Part shown: positions 15,129 through 31,740 of the stretch, in pieces
Numbering within the stretch: the stretch's first letter is position 1
How the letters are laid out: each line of letters opens with the position of its first letter
From: Panulirus ornatus
Lineage: Eukaryota > Arthropoda > Malacostraca > Decapoda > Palinuridae
Reading direction: 5' to 3'
Assembly (NCBI RefSeq): GCF_036320965.1
Contig: NC_092242.1
Location: 69,423,520 to 69,487,519, forward strand
Length of the DNA stretch: 64,000 bases
Made by a program: the position numbers and the translations under genes
The notes under the pieces: generated by a model
The model's database searches: none
What the model was told of the DNA's origin: nothing
The model's input: the letters and a program-made list of their open reading frames with translations, nothing else

Positions 15129-15537
15129 AGGACTGGTGGTGGGGAAGAATGCTAGGTTAGGGGTTAACGACGAATGAGGGAGACGTTGGTAATAGCTGGG
15201 AGTAGAGGGATTTTTCTGCAAAAGTGGCTATTTTATCGTGCACTTTCACTCCTCTGGAGAGTGGCACACGAGAGGGTATAGAGTACACCAGGGGCTAGCG
15301 GCCAAACACTGAGACACATGACAGGTTACAAGCGAGCACAGCGCTGACGTGGCTTGGCCAACACACCAAATTAAATGGCAATAAACATGGCAGGTGAAGT
15401 TTACAGCAGTTGAAGAACAATGATTGGATGGTGACTGGTGTGGTGAAGATGATGATGATGATGAGGATCAGGAGGAGGAAACGAATCGGGGAGAGCTGGA
15501 GAGAGGTGAGCGCTGGGTTGGAGGAGAGTATGGTGGA
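15129..15537. other. Unassigned sequence
   Basis: GA-rich toward its right end, with GATGATGATGATGATGAGG at about 15448. No gene was recognised. Confidence 0.35.

Positions 15538-17340
<1,803 letters not shown>

Positions 17341-17400
<60 letters not shown>
17341..17400. repeat. (TA)n microsatellite
   Basis: 60 bp of TA, directly followed by a 5'-truncated LINE-A 3' end. Confidence 0.95.
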
Positions 17401-17404
<4 letters not shown>

Positions 17405-17650
17405 GGAGGGTGAAAGGAGGGCAAGGAATAGAGTGAATTGGAGCGATGTGGTATACCGGGGTTGACGTGCGGTCAGTGGATTGAATCAAGGCATGTGAAG
17501 CGTCTGGGGTAAGCTATGGAAAGCTGTGTAGGTATGTATATTTGCGTGTGTGGACGTATGTATATACATGTGTATGGGGGGGGTTGGGCCATTTCTTTCG
17601 TCTGTTTCCTTGCGCTACCTCGCAAACGCGGGAGACAGCGACAAAGTATA
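17401..17650 (+). mobile_element. LINE-A 3' end fragment
   Basis: It holds only the last 20 codons (from 17403, QEGERRARNRV to VVYRG, TGA at 17463-17465) and the short-type 3' UTR with hairpin, ending GCGACAAAGTATAATAAAAT and (TA)n. It is truncated directly at a (TA)n tract. Confidence 0.88.
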
Positions 17651-17659
17651 ATAAAATAA

Positions 17660-17755
<96 letters not shown>
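17660..17755. repeat. (TA)n microsatellite
   Basis: About 90 bp of TA following the LINE-A tail. Confidence 0.95.
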
Positions 17756-17758
<3 letters not shown>

Positions 17759-17897
17759 CCGAAGACTTTTTTTCCAACAAACGCACCAATCCAAGTTGTC
17801 ATCAGCAGCTGTGGTTCTTGTCACTCCTATCACTTTAAACTTTGGGATAGTTTGATGATATCTTCAGTACTGGTTCTAGTTTGGATACTGTTGGTGG

Positions 17898-20365
<2,468 letters not shown>

Positions 20366-20402
<37 letters not shown>
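20366..20402. repeat. (CA)n microsatellite
   Basis: About 37 bp of CA. Confidence 0.92.
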
Positions 20403-20405
<3 letters not shown>

Positions 20406-22497
20406 GAAATTGGCGGTGGAATGGCACTGGATGAGAGTAAATGAAACTAGGGGAGTGAAAGAAAAGTGGAAAGTATTTACGGAAGCAGATGTTTTAGGAG
20501 ATGAATATTGTGAAGAAAACAAGATGATAGATAGGGCGACAATGAGTCTTGAAGATAGGAAGCGGAATTAGATAAAGATGTGAAAGATAAGATTTAGTGA
20601 GTTTCCACAAGGACTGCTAGATTTGCACGGTGGTAGCGTGTACCATATGGCGTGACAGAGCCTTTGCGAAAGGAATGGCACTGAAAGCCATGAGCAAGAT
20701 GTAATAAGGCAGAGCCAGGATTTGATGACATTACACTTGAGTTTCTCAAGCGAGGGGGTGACGGAGTTGATGACTGGTTGGTCAGGTAGTGTTACCGTCT
20801 CAAGGCCACCAAAGGGCGTTATTCAAAAGCTTTATAAATTACACTTAGATCACTATACTTATTGGAACGTTGATAGATGTATTAATACATCAATTCAATG
20901 CTCATTCAATAACTGTGTTCTAATGGTTAAGATTTCTGTTTTTCAAATCAATATAAAACTAGTAAATCTAGTAAATATATGTTCGTCACAATCCTTCGTA
21001 TGGTGTTGCAAATATCTGCTTGACAGTTGGGTAATTATGGGATCAGTTGTCTTTTCAACATTTCTTTCATTCGTTACCGAGGCCTGGTGAGGAAGTATGT
21101 TCCAGGAGACACGACCACCCGCCTAGGGGGCGTCAGCGGTTGGCAGAGGACACTGGAGTGTTCGGAAATTTTACTTACTTGATCAACTTCTCGACTTTTC
21201 TTTCCTCTTTTTGATAGGTATATTTCTATATCTGTTATAGTATCGTTCTACTCTTTCTTTCTCTTATACACACACATCCTCCCCCAGTTTTTAACCTGAG
21301 GAAAGTCGAGGAATATTGAGACAGCTGCTGGCAAGCTAGAGATGGGGATAACCCCACTGGGTAATTCAATCGTTTGCCCCCAGAATTGGTGTCCAATTTG
21401 TCCTGGGCGTCGACTGCTCGTAGGGGTTCCCGAATGGTGTCGCCTGCCAACGACAGACGGAAAAATCAATCTAACTCAGAACATTCGAGCCGGGGTTCCT
21501 TATCTAAGGATCATGTCCCTGAGTTTAACAGACTCGGTCTCTTCCGTGGCAACCACTCTTGCTACCAAGCAAGGAAATGAAAGCCAGCTGAATGACCTCC
21601 GCCGAGGCCTGTATGTTTCCTGTGCAGGTGCTGCAATAAGGACCCAATGGTCTGTTACCATGTGCATTCCTGAGAGACAACGCGTCCTGCTCTCTCCTTC
21701 CCCCTCAGGATCGAGTGGCTCTGGTTAAAATGGTATTGGCCTAGTGTCGCCTTGCTTGAAACCCTGTTGACTTTTTTGTTCACTCTGAGATCCAGTCATT
21801 ACACTTTTCCTTAGCTGAATTTTATAATATTAAGGTTAATTCTCTGTCGAAATTAAGGTAAACTTTCTAATTCATAATCGTACAAGCCCAGTGCTATGAG
21901 TTTCAAAAACTTAATGGGTTTACTGGTAGTGGGTGACTGTGTCGCTGGTCTGGTAAAGCTCAAAAGATTGCTGGAACTTCTTTACCACTTGTGTGTGTGC
22001 CTGACCTGCTGTTGTAAATATAATCAGTAAACGCTTCGTAATGTGTATACGAATTTCTTGCAGCATTTTTCTTGTTAACTGTATTAAGCTATTGATTTGC
22101 ACTTCATTTATGTTGTAGTTGTAATTACTCGTATCTCTTTTTCATCCTAAGCTAAGATAATGGAAGGCTTACATGTGCGAATAATAGAGTGAAGCCATGG
22201 TTAGCAATGAAAACCTATCGGTGGGACCTGGAAAACAATTTCCATTCTTCCATATGGCTCATTAAGTGACTTTTCCTCGTCCATGAATATATCAATTATT
22301 GCTTTTGTATTTTTCGCATTTAGAAACGCGGTGCATTAATGGTGGAGATGAGAATTTCTGGTTGTTTCAATAAAAGACTCCCCAGAAACCGCAATCAAGG
22401 AGGAAACAATGGAACATAAGATCCCATTGTTAAAAACGACGAGAAAACATTACATGTCAGGGAGGAACAAAACAAATCCTAATGGTAGATTCCTCCA
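20403..22497. other. Unassigned 2.1-kb interval
   Basis: Short open frames (20722-21090 +; 21342-21728 +, 128 codons) were not recognised. No RNA gene or mobile element was identified. Confidence 0.35.
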
Positions 22498-23320
22498 GGC
22501 TCTGATGTCATCCTCATGTGTCTTGTGGTGTAGTGTGAGGTCACTGTGGGTCCTCAAGGCTCTGATGTCATCCTCATGTGTCTTGTGGTGTAGTGTGAGG
22601 TCACTGTGGGTCCTCAAGGCTCTGATGTCATCCTCATGTGTCTTGTGGTGTAGTGTGAGGTCACTGTGGGTCCTCAAGGCTCTGATGTCATCCTCATGTG
22701 TCTTGTGGTGTAGTGTGAGGTCACTGTGGGTCCTCAAGGCTCTGATATCATCCTCATGTGTCTTGTGGTGTAGTGTGAGGTCACTGTGGGTCCTCAAGGC
22801 TCTGATGTCATCCTCATGTGTCTTGTGGTGTAGTGTGAGGTCACTGTGGGTCCTCAAGGCTCTGATGTCATCCTCATGTGTCTTGTGGTGTAGTGTGAGG
22901 TCACTGTGGGTCCTCAAGGCTCTGATGTCATCCCAATGTGTCTTGTGGTGTAGTGTGAGGTCACTGTGGGTCCTCAAGGCTCTGATGTCATCCCCATGTG
23001 TCTTGTGGTGTAGTGTGAGGTCACTGTGGGTCCTCAAGGCTCTGATGTCATCCTCATGTGTCTTGTGGTGTAGTGTGAGGTCACTGTGGGTCCTCAAGGC
23101 TCTGATGTCATCCTCATGTGTCTTGTGGTGTAGTGTGAGGTCACTGTGGGTCCTCAAGGCTCTGATGTCATCCCCATGTGTCTTGTGGTGTAGTGTGAGG
23201 TCACTGTGGGTCCTCAAGGCTCTGATGTCATCCCAGTGTGTCTTGTGGTGTAGTGTGAGGTCACTGTGGGTCCTCAAGGCTCTGATGTCATCCCCAACTG
23301 CCTTGTGGTGTAGTGTGAGA
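22498..23320. repeat. 60-bp minisatellite, 13 near-identical units plus a partial
   Basis: The period is exactly 60 bp from 22501 to 23280. The unit starts TCTGATGTCATCCTCATGTG and ends GTGGGTCCTCAAGGC. Differences cluster in one window after GTCATCC (TCATG, CAATG, CCATG, CAGTG). Unit 5 has GATATCA for GATGTCA. Because 60 is a multiple of three and the unit has no stop in certain frames, long open frames exist on both strands (22409-23491 +, 22450-23433 -). They are periodic and not credible proteins. Divergent units continue to about 23500. Confidence 0.97.
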
Positions 23321-23500
23321 TCACTAAAGTTAACTCCATCTGTCTGGCGGTGTTGTGTGGGCTCACTGATCCTCTTGGCTCTGAAGTTAACCCCATTTGT
23401 CTTGCGGTGTGGTGTTGGGTCACTGGTCCCCAAGGCTCTGATGCCATCCCCATTTGACAGTCGCTATGGCATGGGGTCGTTGACTCTCTAGGTCCCAATA
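23321..23500. repeat. Degenerate continuation of the 60-bp array
   Basis: About three diverged units can be followed through recurring GGCTCTGA, CTTGCGGTGTGGTGT and GGGTCACTGGTCC-like blocks. The array decays sharply at this edge. Confidence 0.7.
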
Positions 23501-25178
23501 TCAATCACTGCTGTTTGGTCATCAGCATTGCTGGTATGAACAAGAGAAATTCTGATGGATGACCCATTATCGCCCCCTACGCGTGACAGGAATCATATGA
23601 CTGACCGACATACGACAGTGCTGATTCTGGACATTTCGGCTCAGCTGTGGACTGTCTGTGGCTGAATCTGTACGTCCTGAGCAAGAAACCATCGCATCTC
23701 AAAACCTGTGAGATACATACATCATCCCGGACGAGCGACGAGCAGGCGGTACCTATTCATACTTAGGACCATTGAAGAGTTATGAGTATGAATGGACGCC
23801 ATGATCAAGAGGACTCCTCCACGAGACCCACACTGTCGCTGATGGACATCCCTGGCCATGGAGTTGGGCTGGCTTCTCCCCTGCGGTGGGCGCTGGTCGT
23901 ATATTCTTATCAGCGCCAATTAAAATGCAAATTGAGGATGATTCCGGAGCATTCATTGGTCCCGTACGTGCCATTCATTGCTCCCTGTCACCGGGAGGCA
24001 ATAATGGCCTGGTCAGACCCATGTTTATAAATGCACCTCAACACCATCAGGAGGTTCTCGGAGGCTGACAGTAACCAAGTCCTCCTCTAGATTAGTCAAC
24101 ACGACCACAAGAATGGTACCGTAACCCCCACACGAATGTAACTCAACTTTTTAAAATTTATAATCATCTTTGTTCCACTTCTCTTTAACTTCGGTATTAA
24201 CTCTTTGTGGTTATTGAAGTCTGTGATCTTGAGAAGCATCTTCTAGTTTTGGCGTAATTAGATTGTGAACAGTTCGCTGATTATTTTTTTTATCCAAATA
24301 TTTGAATTTAGTTCTAATACTTCCCAGCAGGCAGTTTGTCTCCTTTGCTATTCCTCTAATGAGTGACTTTTGCGGGGGACTATGTCAATTTCCAAGCCCC
24401 TCTCACAAGCAGTTTCATGCAGTTTATTTCCTGCTGTATGATGTTCCTATTGAGCCCTTCTTTCACCTTGTCTCGTTCTTATTACCGTACAGTAATTAGG
24501 ATAAGACTCGGTGAAGTCCTCGGGTTGTTTGGGTTGAGTACCATCAGATATGTACATGAATTTCGATGCCTGACACATAAACCCTGTGCTGCAGTGCTTC
24601 GAATCACTGACCCTTGATCAACGTGGACGGATAAATCATCGACAGATAATCTTACTGTATAACTGAGCGATGTCGTGTTTGTCTATATGCAACCGAAAAA
24701 AAGTAAGACTGAAACGACAACACGGAAATACTTTAAACTTTGTCGAAATGTTGGGTATGACTAAAGACCACGGACTAAGCACTTCTACTGTGTCACTTCT
24801 CTGAAAAATATCTTTTTTTCGTCTATAAACAATGGAGTAAGTGTTTCTTTGTGCGGACAATTTCCGGCTTGGGCCACCACGGTCAGAGACCAGACCTGCC
24901 ATCATGTACACAGAGACCCGACAGGCAGGGGAGTTGAGGGCCGTGGAGGAGGTGTAGTCTGGGAAGGGGAGGGAAAATTAGAGTGAAGATATGGAAGGGG
25001 AGGATCGTGCAAGAGGTGGGTGGTGGTCCTAAAGGAGATCAGGGAGGACTGGGCTGTGTAGGGCACGGGAAGGGATGGCCATATATGGAGTTGGGGATTT
25101 GGGGAGGGAAGAAGCAAGGGATATGTATGATATCTCTGAAGTTCCAGAGGCACATGATCACTATGTCAAACTGTACTT
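23501..25178. other. Unassigned interval
   Basis: Short open frames only (for example 23782-24030 +). No recognised motif. Confidence 0.35.
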
Positions 25179-25311
25179 CCACCACCTCCACCACCACCAC
25201 CACTACTGCTACTACTACTACTACTACGGCTACTACTGCTACTACTACTACTGCTACTACTACTACTGCTGCTGCTACTATTACTACTACGACTACTACT
25301 ACTACTACCAA
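25179..25311. repeat. (CAC/TAC)n trinucleotide repeat
   Basis: About 130 bp of CCA/CTA-type triplets with CTG interruptions. Confidence 0.93.
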
Positions 25312-26166
25312 CAATGATAGGTATATATACTTCATCTGTGTCATTTCCTCATCGGAGTTATTACCTTTCCCATGTCTAGAAGAATACCTCTTTAAATTAC
25401 AGATGCAGACAAATCTATTACAAGAAACAGAAAAAAAGAAGTACTGAAATTTCATCCAAAAATGACATAAATGAAGCAGCAGCCGTAAGAGGAGACGACC
25501 TCTTTCATGTGCACCCGTTAAGTTCCACTACTGGACTTTGCCTATGAATCTAAAATCCATTAAGCTTCATACATGTTTACGTGTTTGTTATGATTGCAAT
25601 CGTAACATTTTTCTCATTTACCTTTTAACATTATGTTAACCCAAATAAGCGTTAACGTACTTTTTATTGGAATTCTTACCATTTTACGTCTTCGTTGTCT
25701 CAGTCGTGTTGGTATCCGTCCTCTAACTTTCGGGTTCTGCCATATTGAAGACTTTGGTCGGTTGTTCCTGGAATTATTTCGATTTCTCTCCCATCATCGC
25801 TTTACACGGTCGCTGCCCGGCACTTTTAGCGCAACACAAATGTGAGACTTTCACTATAAAGTGTCCTACACGTCAGGGAAGTGTGTTTGTGTGCGTGTGT
25901 ATGACCAAGTCACCCCGATTTTGTTGTAATAAACGGCAGAGAAACGTTGGACCACATGCTACATAGCCGTTGTTGGTTCATTGTTTATGTTTTCAACGGA
26001 AGTTTGAGAGCACTGCTGTCCAAGGAACGGTTTCCTCACCTGGACAACGACTCTACACGAGTCCTAGCTTGCTGTTAGTTGCAGTCCTCAATCCCTTCAA
26101 GCAGACAGAAACGGACGCAGGCTAACACCCTGTCTTACGGTAAAAAGTAGATTAGGTTATGCATGG
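25312..26166. other. Unassigned interval
   Basis: No gene or element was recognised. Confidence 0.35.
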
Positions 26167-26355
26167 ATGAAGTTCGGTATACTAGCGTGAAGGTGGGTAT
26201 GCCAGGGTGAAGTTAGGTATGCTGGGATGAAGTTGGGTATGCTAGGGTGAAGTTAGGTATACTAGGGTGAAGTTAGGTATGCTAGGGTCAAGTCGGGCAT
26301 GCTAGGGTGAAGTTGGGTATTCTAGGATGAAGTTGGATATGCTAGGCTAAAGCAG
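26167..26355. repeat. 20-bp minisatellite, about 9-10 copies
   Basis: The unit is roughly GGTATGCTAGGGTGAAGTTA. Copies differ by 1-4 bases, with the 3' copies most degraded. It lies just upstream of the TTAGG run. Confidence 0.9.
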
Positions 26356-26399
26356 GTCACGATAAGCTGGGATAGAGTAAGCTAGGCTAGTTTATGTTT

Positions 26400-26432
26400 G
26401 GTTAGGTTAGGTTAGGTTAGGTTAGGTTAGGT
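26400..26432. repeat. (TTAGG)6 telomere-type run
   Basis: Six perfect GTTAG units (TTAGG in another phase) lie at 26401-26430, followed by GTCAG. TTAGG is the canonical arthropod telomere repeat. Here it is a short interstitial run inside a G-rich minisatellite neighbourhood. Confidence 0.9.
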
Positions 26433-27751
26433 CAGTCATATTTTTACGAAATCCCTTAGGTTCGAGGATCCAGAGTGTAACAAGCAGTTGCTAAGTTCCA
26501 CGAGATGGGTCTCGTTCCTGAGTTTTGAAAAGTTGGTGTTATGTTACAGATAACAAAGAGTTACTCCCGTCTCTCTTTTGTTACGAGAAATGGTATGTGT
26601 CGGACATAACAAGAACTGGCTTTGTGCCTAACTTTATAATTTTCGTAGTAAAATTGTTCTGCTTTTACTTCTCTTCGCTAAATATTTAATTCTTGTTGCA
26701 CCAGGACGTGTCAGTATTTGGTCTAATGCATTATATGAGAACTTGGTGTACGATATGGAAAAGAACTGCCTGGAATGAAACTTGCGAGAGGGGAATGTTG
26801 GGTGTCGCAGGGGAACAAACCTTGAATCAAAGACGAAGATAAGCTGAGTGGAGCGAGACCGCGCTGGTACGGAGATAAGCATCACTGGATATAACATGGT
26901 CCATCATCCACAGCCGAGCACACCATAATGCTCTCCAGGCACACTTTCAAGATTGCTTAGGCGCCGTTGGTCGTCTCGGGCGCCACCAGGCCTGGACATG
27001 TCGCCTCGAAGGACAGTACAGAGGGCAGCTACGAGCCGCAGGACAAGGCTATCGTCTCATGCGAGGGAAAATATTGCAAGTTTACTGATAGTGATGTTGT
27101 GATTCGCCAGGATTGTGTCTCTGTGTATACTGGGTACACATTGGTAAGCTAGAGTGGAGAAGAGACAGTGGTACCTTAAAGTCCTCAGAACTGGTGCTTA
27201 CATCAGCGGTTGCCGCGTGAGTCAAAAATTGCTCTTCCTTGCTTAGACCTTTAATGCTTGCTTCTCAGGCCGTTAGCCACGCGCATCATCCATGGGGGGG
27301 TAAAGTAATGCTGCTTACGAAGGACACCCGCCTCCAGACGATATTCATTCGACGGGGGAGCAGGCAAGGCCGGGGATTATAATATGTTGGAACATTGCCT
27401 GGCCCTGACACCCGGCAGCTGTGCAGTCTTCTTGTCCGATAGACGTACTGAGGTCAGTCTTCTCAATGCTGAGGGCCAGTGGCTCGTCGTCAGCTCTTCC
27501 TCTCCGTTAAAAGTTTTTCATGAGTCTTCCGTTTTTGTTGGAAGTTCCTAATTAGCGCTCCCTAATTACTTTAAACTTTTCATGAGCTTTTCTCCAACTG
27601 TTGGTAGTAACACGTCCTCCGTCTCATCCTGTGCTGGATGATTTCCATCTGCACTCTACTGGACAACTCTTCTTGCCCTTCTGTATGAGTTCTTCCTCAG
27701 CCACTGATGTTTTAACCATTTCCAAAACTTCGTAATTAGTGCAAAAATCCA

Positions 27752-27753
<2 letters not shown>
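26433..27753. other. Unassigned interval
   Basis: No gene was recognised. Short open frames only. Confidence 0.35.

Positions 27754-27793
<40 letters not shown>
27754..27793. repeat. (TG)n microsatellite
   Basis: 40 bp of TG. Confidence 0.93.
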
Positions 27794-27798
<5 letters not shown>

Positions 27799-28147
27799 TC
27801 CTAACCAACAACTATGATCGGCTGTACTAGTTCTAGATAACTTGAGCGGTTGTAATACATTTTGTGATACGTTTAGTTACCCTTACATTTAGTACAGGGT
27901 GGAAAAGGTCAGTTTTGTGAGTCGTGTGGGTGAGATCAGCAAGGCTTGGTATTTAAGGCTCGGAGACCAGTTACAATGTGTCAGTGTGTGAGGACCAATA
28001 GTGGTTGTCTCGGGCGGGCAAGACGGGAACACGGACTGGTATTTGGAAGTAGCCGGTGACGGAGGAACAGTCTTGAAGACTAATCTTGGATATTTTCCGA
28101 AACTGACCCTTTACAGTACGTTCTCCATGGTAGCATTATAGATTATA
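27794..28147. other. Unassigned sequence
   Basis: No gene was recognised. Confidence 0.3.
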
Positions 28148-28726
28148 TTAGTTCAGTGTTTCATCTTCTGTTGTATGTTTGCTGTCTGTATAGATAGCAA
28201 AGGAACGACAAGAGCTACAAACATATTCATGACATACGATACTGAAACGTGAAGTAAAGAGATGGGCGATGTAACCGAGATCGTGTGATGATGTGGGGAC
28301 GCTGCGTGTGAATTGATTGACTGAGTTTGCATGAATGAGATGATCGAGTGAAGAAATTGTGGAAGAATAGAAGCAAGATTGACGGGTAAAGTGAACGAGT
28401 ACGAATATATACGAAGGAATGGGCCTTAACGAGTGCGTGTGGGAGTCTGCATAATGGCTGGTGTTTTCATGGGTGCCATGCAGGCTGCACAGCTTCATAT
28501 GATGAAAGATATCGCTCCTCATAGAGGCGTAGACGGTACGAACGAAACAAAAAAGTGAGGACGGGTCGTCACAAGACGGGCACGTGACAGGCCCATCAGA
28601 CATCTCTTGATATAGAGGAAGACTGGGCAGTTGTGTGTGGTACATAGTAAGGCGGTGCATATAGAATCCTATCAGACAACCATACACGTCACAGCTATTA
28701 TTAATCTCACCACTTGGAAATGGCAT
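28148..28726 (-). CDS. Hypothetical 192-residue open frame, function unknown
   Basis: Apart from the LINEs and tandem repeats this is the longest open frame in the window. It opens with MPFPSGEINNS and contains GPVTCPSCDDP at about residues 46-56. A CxxC pair of this kind occurs in the C-terminal Cys regions of some retrotransposon polyproteins, but nothing else confirms it. There is no signal peptide or obvious membrane segment, and no splice context was resolved. It may be a remnant of an old element or a chance frame. I do not recognise a family. Confidence 0.2.
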   Translation of the reverse strand: MPFPSGEINNSCDVYGCLIGFYMHRLTMYHTQLPSLPLYQEMSDGPVTCPSCDDPSSLFCFVRTVYASMRSDIFHHMKLCSLHGTHENTSHYADSHTHSLRPIPSYIFVLVHFTRQSCFYSSTISSLDHLIHANSVNQFTRSVPTSSHDLGYIAHLFTSRFSIVCHEYVCSSCRSFAIYTDSKHTTEDETLN

Positions 28727-30235
28727 GCTCCGTCTTGTGCTGCTTCAGTTGAAGAGGAAGCTTCTGGTAGCTTTGCCAGGGCTTCACTTGCTTTCTAAGA
28801 GAGATTCAGTTACGAATGATAGGTTGTCACCTATAAGTTTAGATAGAACCAAATATCATTCAGACTTTATTCATATTCAGAAGTATGTGAGTTTTTAAAC
28901 TCAGTAAGTGTTTTAAGTGGAAAAGAACTATCATACAGGGAGAAGCTTTTTCTGTCACAAGAGATGGCTGGTTCGTATGCAGATATTTCTTCGTTCTTTA
29001 CCACTCGTTTTGTCATTTGCCTTAACACGAGAAATTTCCGGACGAGAAGCGACTAATAGAATTCGTAGAGGGCAGCATTAAGAGTGAGAGCAGTGTTCTG
29101 TGGCAGGAGCAAAGTAGGAGGCGATCCGCGGCTGAGTGTGGCTGATTGGTACGTGTGAGACACTGGACGAGAAGACTATTGAGGGGCTTCGTGGAGAGTG
29201 GGAGGAAGGGGGAATAGATTAACACGAAGGATAAGATGGAGGTAAAGTGGGAAGCATATCTGGGGAATAATAGAGAGATGATGTAACTATCATTTAAGAC
29301 AAGAAAGTTGGTACTAGTTTCACCAGCCCGTGTACCGTCCTCCCATCCAACGAAGACCCTCCCCCCCCGAACCCTGAATATCCTGCCCCCACCTTAGGCA
29401 CAGCCTTCCCCTCCCCCGATCTCCACTCTTGGTGCTACCCTTTCCCTCGCGTCAGGGGCTCTTGTCTCATAAGAGCCTGACTCTCTGGTTATACGACCAG
29501 AATGATGGATGTGCCGGATATCCTGTGTGACTGAGGTTGCCATGGTTGTACGAGGATAATTAATGTTAAGACGTCAGAGGAACGCATCTAAGGGACGTAC
29601 ATGAATGGAATTTGCTAAAGGCAAGGAGTTCGTCGATCCTCCAAAGAATATTTAGTCAAGCATGCATTTATCGTCAAGATCGTAAAGCTGGAAGCTACCA
29701 ATCATTTTACAGAGGATTACAAAGGCATGGCTACAGGAACAGATTATGGGTCCCTTCGAGGCTGTTCGTAATGGTGGAAGATGTCAGAAACTCACTGTCT
29801 AGTGAGGTGATTGTTGGAAGACTTACAGGTGATTCAAAGACAAAAATCTGCAAGATGACAGTGTGACTAAGGAGGCGCAGTTATGTTTGTCATGAAGCGA
29901 AGTATTTATCAAGTATCTGTAGCACTGCAGTCAACAACTCTAACTGGTAAGCCCTCCACGTGTTAACAATCCTGCTGAAGAAAAATAACCTCGCCTCATT
30001 CGAGGTAAAACGTTTCGACTACGAGTCTGTAGCCATCATACGACTGAATTCAGAAGAATCAAGTCTTAAGAAGCTTCTTAAGTCAAGATTATCAAAGCCT
30101 TTGATAATTTTCTTTCCTGAATGGTGTAGAGAATTGTCAGTGCCAGTTCTTTAAGGTATATCTTAGTGAATGATGAACAGTCTTCGTGTGGACTAGTGAG
30201 ATTTTAGACAGCCCGGAGTGCTGTATGCCGAGCCC
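28727..30235. other. Unassigned interval
   Basis: Short open frames (29022-29225 -, 29612-29866 +) with no recognised motif. Confidence 0.35.
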
Positions 30236-30475
30236 AAATATCTTATGACGAAAATGTTGTAATATTATACATTGAAAGAAAAAGCGATATCATATGATGA
30301 AGAAAGAGCAATACTGTGTTATCCTGAAAAGAATTGTAAATATCATGTCCTGAAAAAGCCATGACATCGTATGCTGTGAAATTTGTAGACATACGGCTTG
30401 CAAAAGCCGTGATGTCGTGATATCATACCCTGATAAAGCTCCTCATATCATACCGTGAAATAGCCACGCTTTCGG
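30236..30475. repeat. Degenerate tandem repeat, about 30-bp period
   Basis: Recurring ATATCATNCCCTGAAAAAGCC-like blocks (TATCCTGAAAAG, ATGTCCTGAAAAAGCC, ATACCCTGATAAAGC, ATACCGTGAAATAGCC). Copies are strongly diverged. Confidence 0.6.
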
Positions 30476-31650
30476 GCACATATCAGTAAATTACACATAG
30501 ATCATTCCTATTTCTGGAGGTTTTTCAAATCCGTACTTAGTTCTTAGTTATTGTAATATCGATCATTCATGAATGTATGACAACAGTTGGATTGGCAGTT
30601 ATGGTAATTTAGCTGATAGAGGCTTTTGAGCTCGTGTTCGTGCTAATGAACTGCTTCTGAACTTGGTTCGAACTGCTGCAGTCTCGAGCTATTGTCTGAG
30701 GAAATCAATGCCGAGACCCAGAACAAGAGAGCCAGTCCCTCGTCCACTCTTTGTCTCCATCATCGTATACTTGGGTTAGAAATAATCTGCTCGTATTGTT
30801 GTCTCAATTTTATGATTGTGTTTTCCCATATCGGCTCATGGTGTTCTTCCTCTTCAATCATTATCGTACAAGTAGAGTTTTAAATCCATACCTATCATAA
30901 TTAACAGCTTTATTCTTCTTGAGTTTGTAATGTTGGGTAAATGCTTCTAATTGAACGGTTCTTGTCTGTGTTTATGATCGTCTGTGATGAGCATTAACAC
31001 CATAGTCCCGTCGGGTTAACTTCAGGCGATAACTTAGTTACCGTAGATCAACACCTCCCATACTTCGCTCTGCTGCATCTTATTGTTCACTTTACAGTTT
31101 GTTTATTGTATGGCTAAGAACTAGATATGATACTAGATATTAACTAGATATAAGTTTATTTTCATATTTTTTCCATTTTTTGCTACATTGTTATGGTTTC
31201 GGGTAAATATTGATGAGTAGGATTAACGAATCCATTTACACTACTGGAAAAAGTCTTAATGCTATATGCAGCAAAGAGGATTGTGTTAAATATAGTGCTG
31301 GTATTTAACTATGTACCTTTATCCGCCTCTTCGTGTTAGCCAGTAGTGTATAAGAACTGACAGGAATCAGAAATAATATTCTTACTTTCTTAAGGGTGTA
31401 ATCCAACCCTGGAAGCATCTTTATAGCCCACAGAAGGAAACGCGAGTATATTGCTACCTGCATCCGCTCTGTTTACCCGTGACGTCACACGCGTGTTTGA
31501 CTACTGGTAAAATGTTCTCTGAGTTGCCGGCTGGGCAACCGGTGCTGCAGGGGTGTGTAGGAAAGAGGAGAGGCTGAGTAGCGGTTGTGAGCATGATTAT
31601 TAAAGATGTCTTCTCTGCATTTACTGTGAACTGGCTGTAATATTTAGATA
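30476..31650. other. Unassigned interval
   Basis: AT-rich unique-looking sequence. No gene was recognised. Confidence 0.35.
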
Positions 31651-31740
31651 GAGGGATTAATTATTATCATTATTATTACTATTCTTCTTCTTCTTATTAT
31701 TATTATTTATTATTATCATTATTATCATTATTTCTTATCA
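31651..31740. repeat. (ATT/TTC)n low-complexity triplets
   Basis: Interrupted ATT, TTC and ATC triplets over about 90 bp. Confidence 0.85.

Noticed and set aside
22498..23320. Could the 60-bp array be a CRISPR array?
   Set aside because: The whole unit is repeated with no unique spacers, and the genome is eukaryotic.
22409..23491. 360-codon (+) and 327-codon (-) open frames
   Set aside because: They are produced by the 60-bp minisatellite, whose period is a multiple of three. Strict periodicity and openness on both strands argue against protein.
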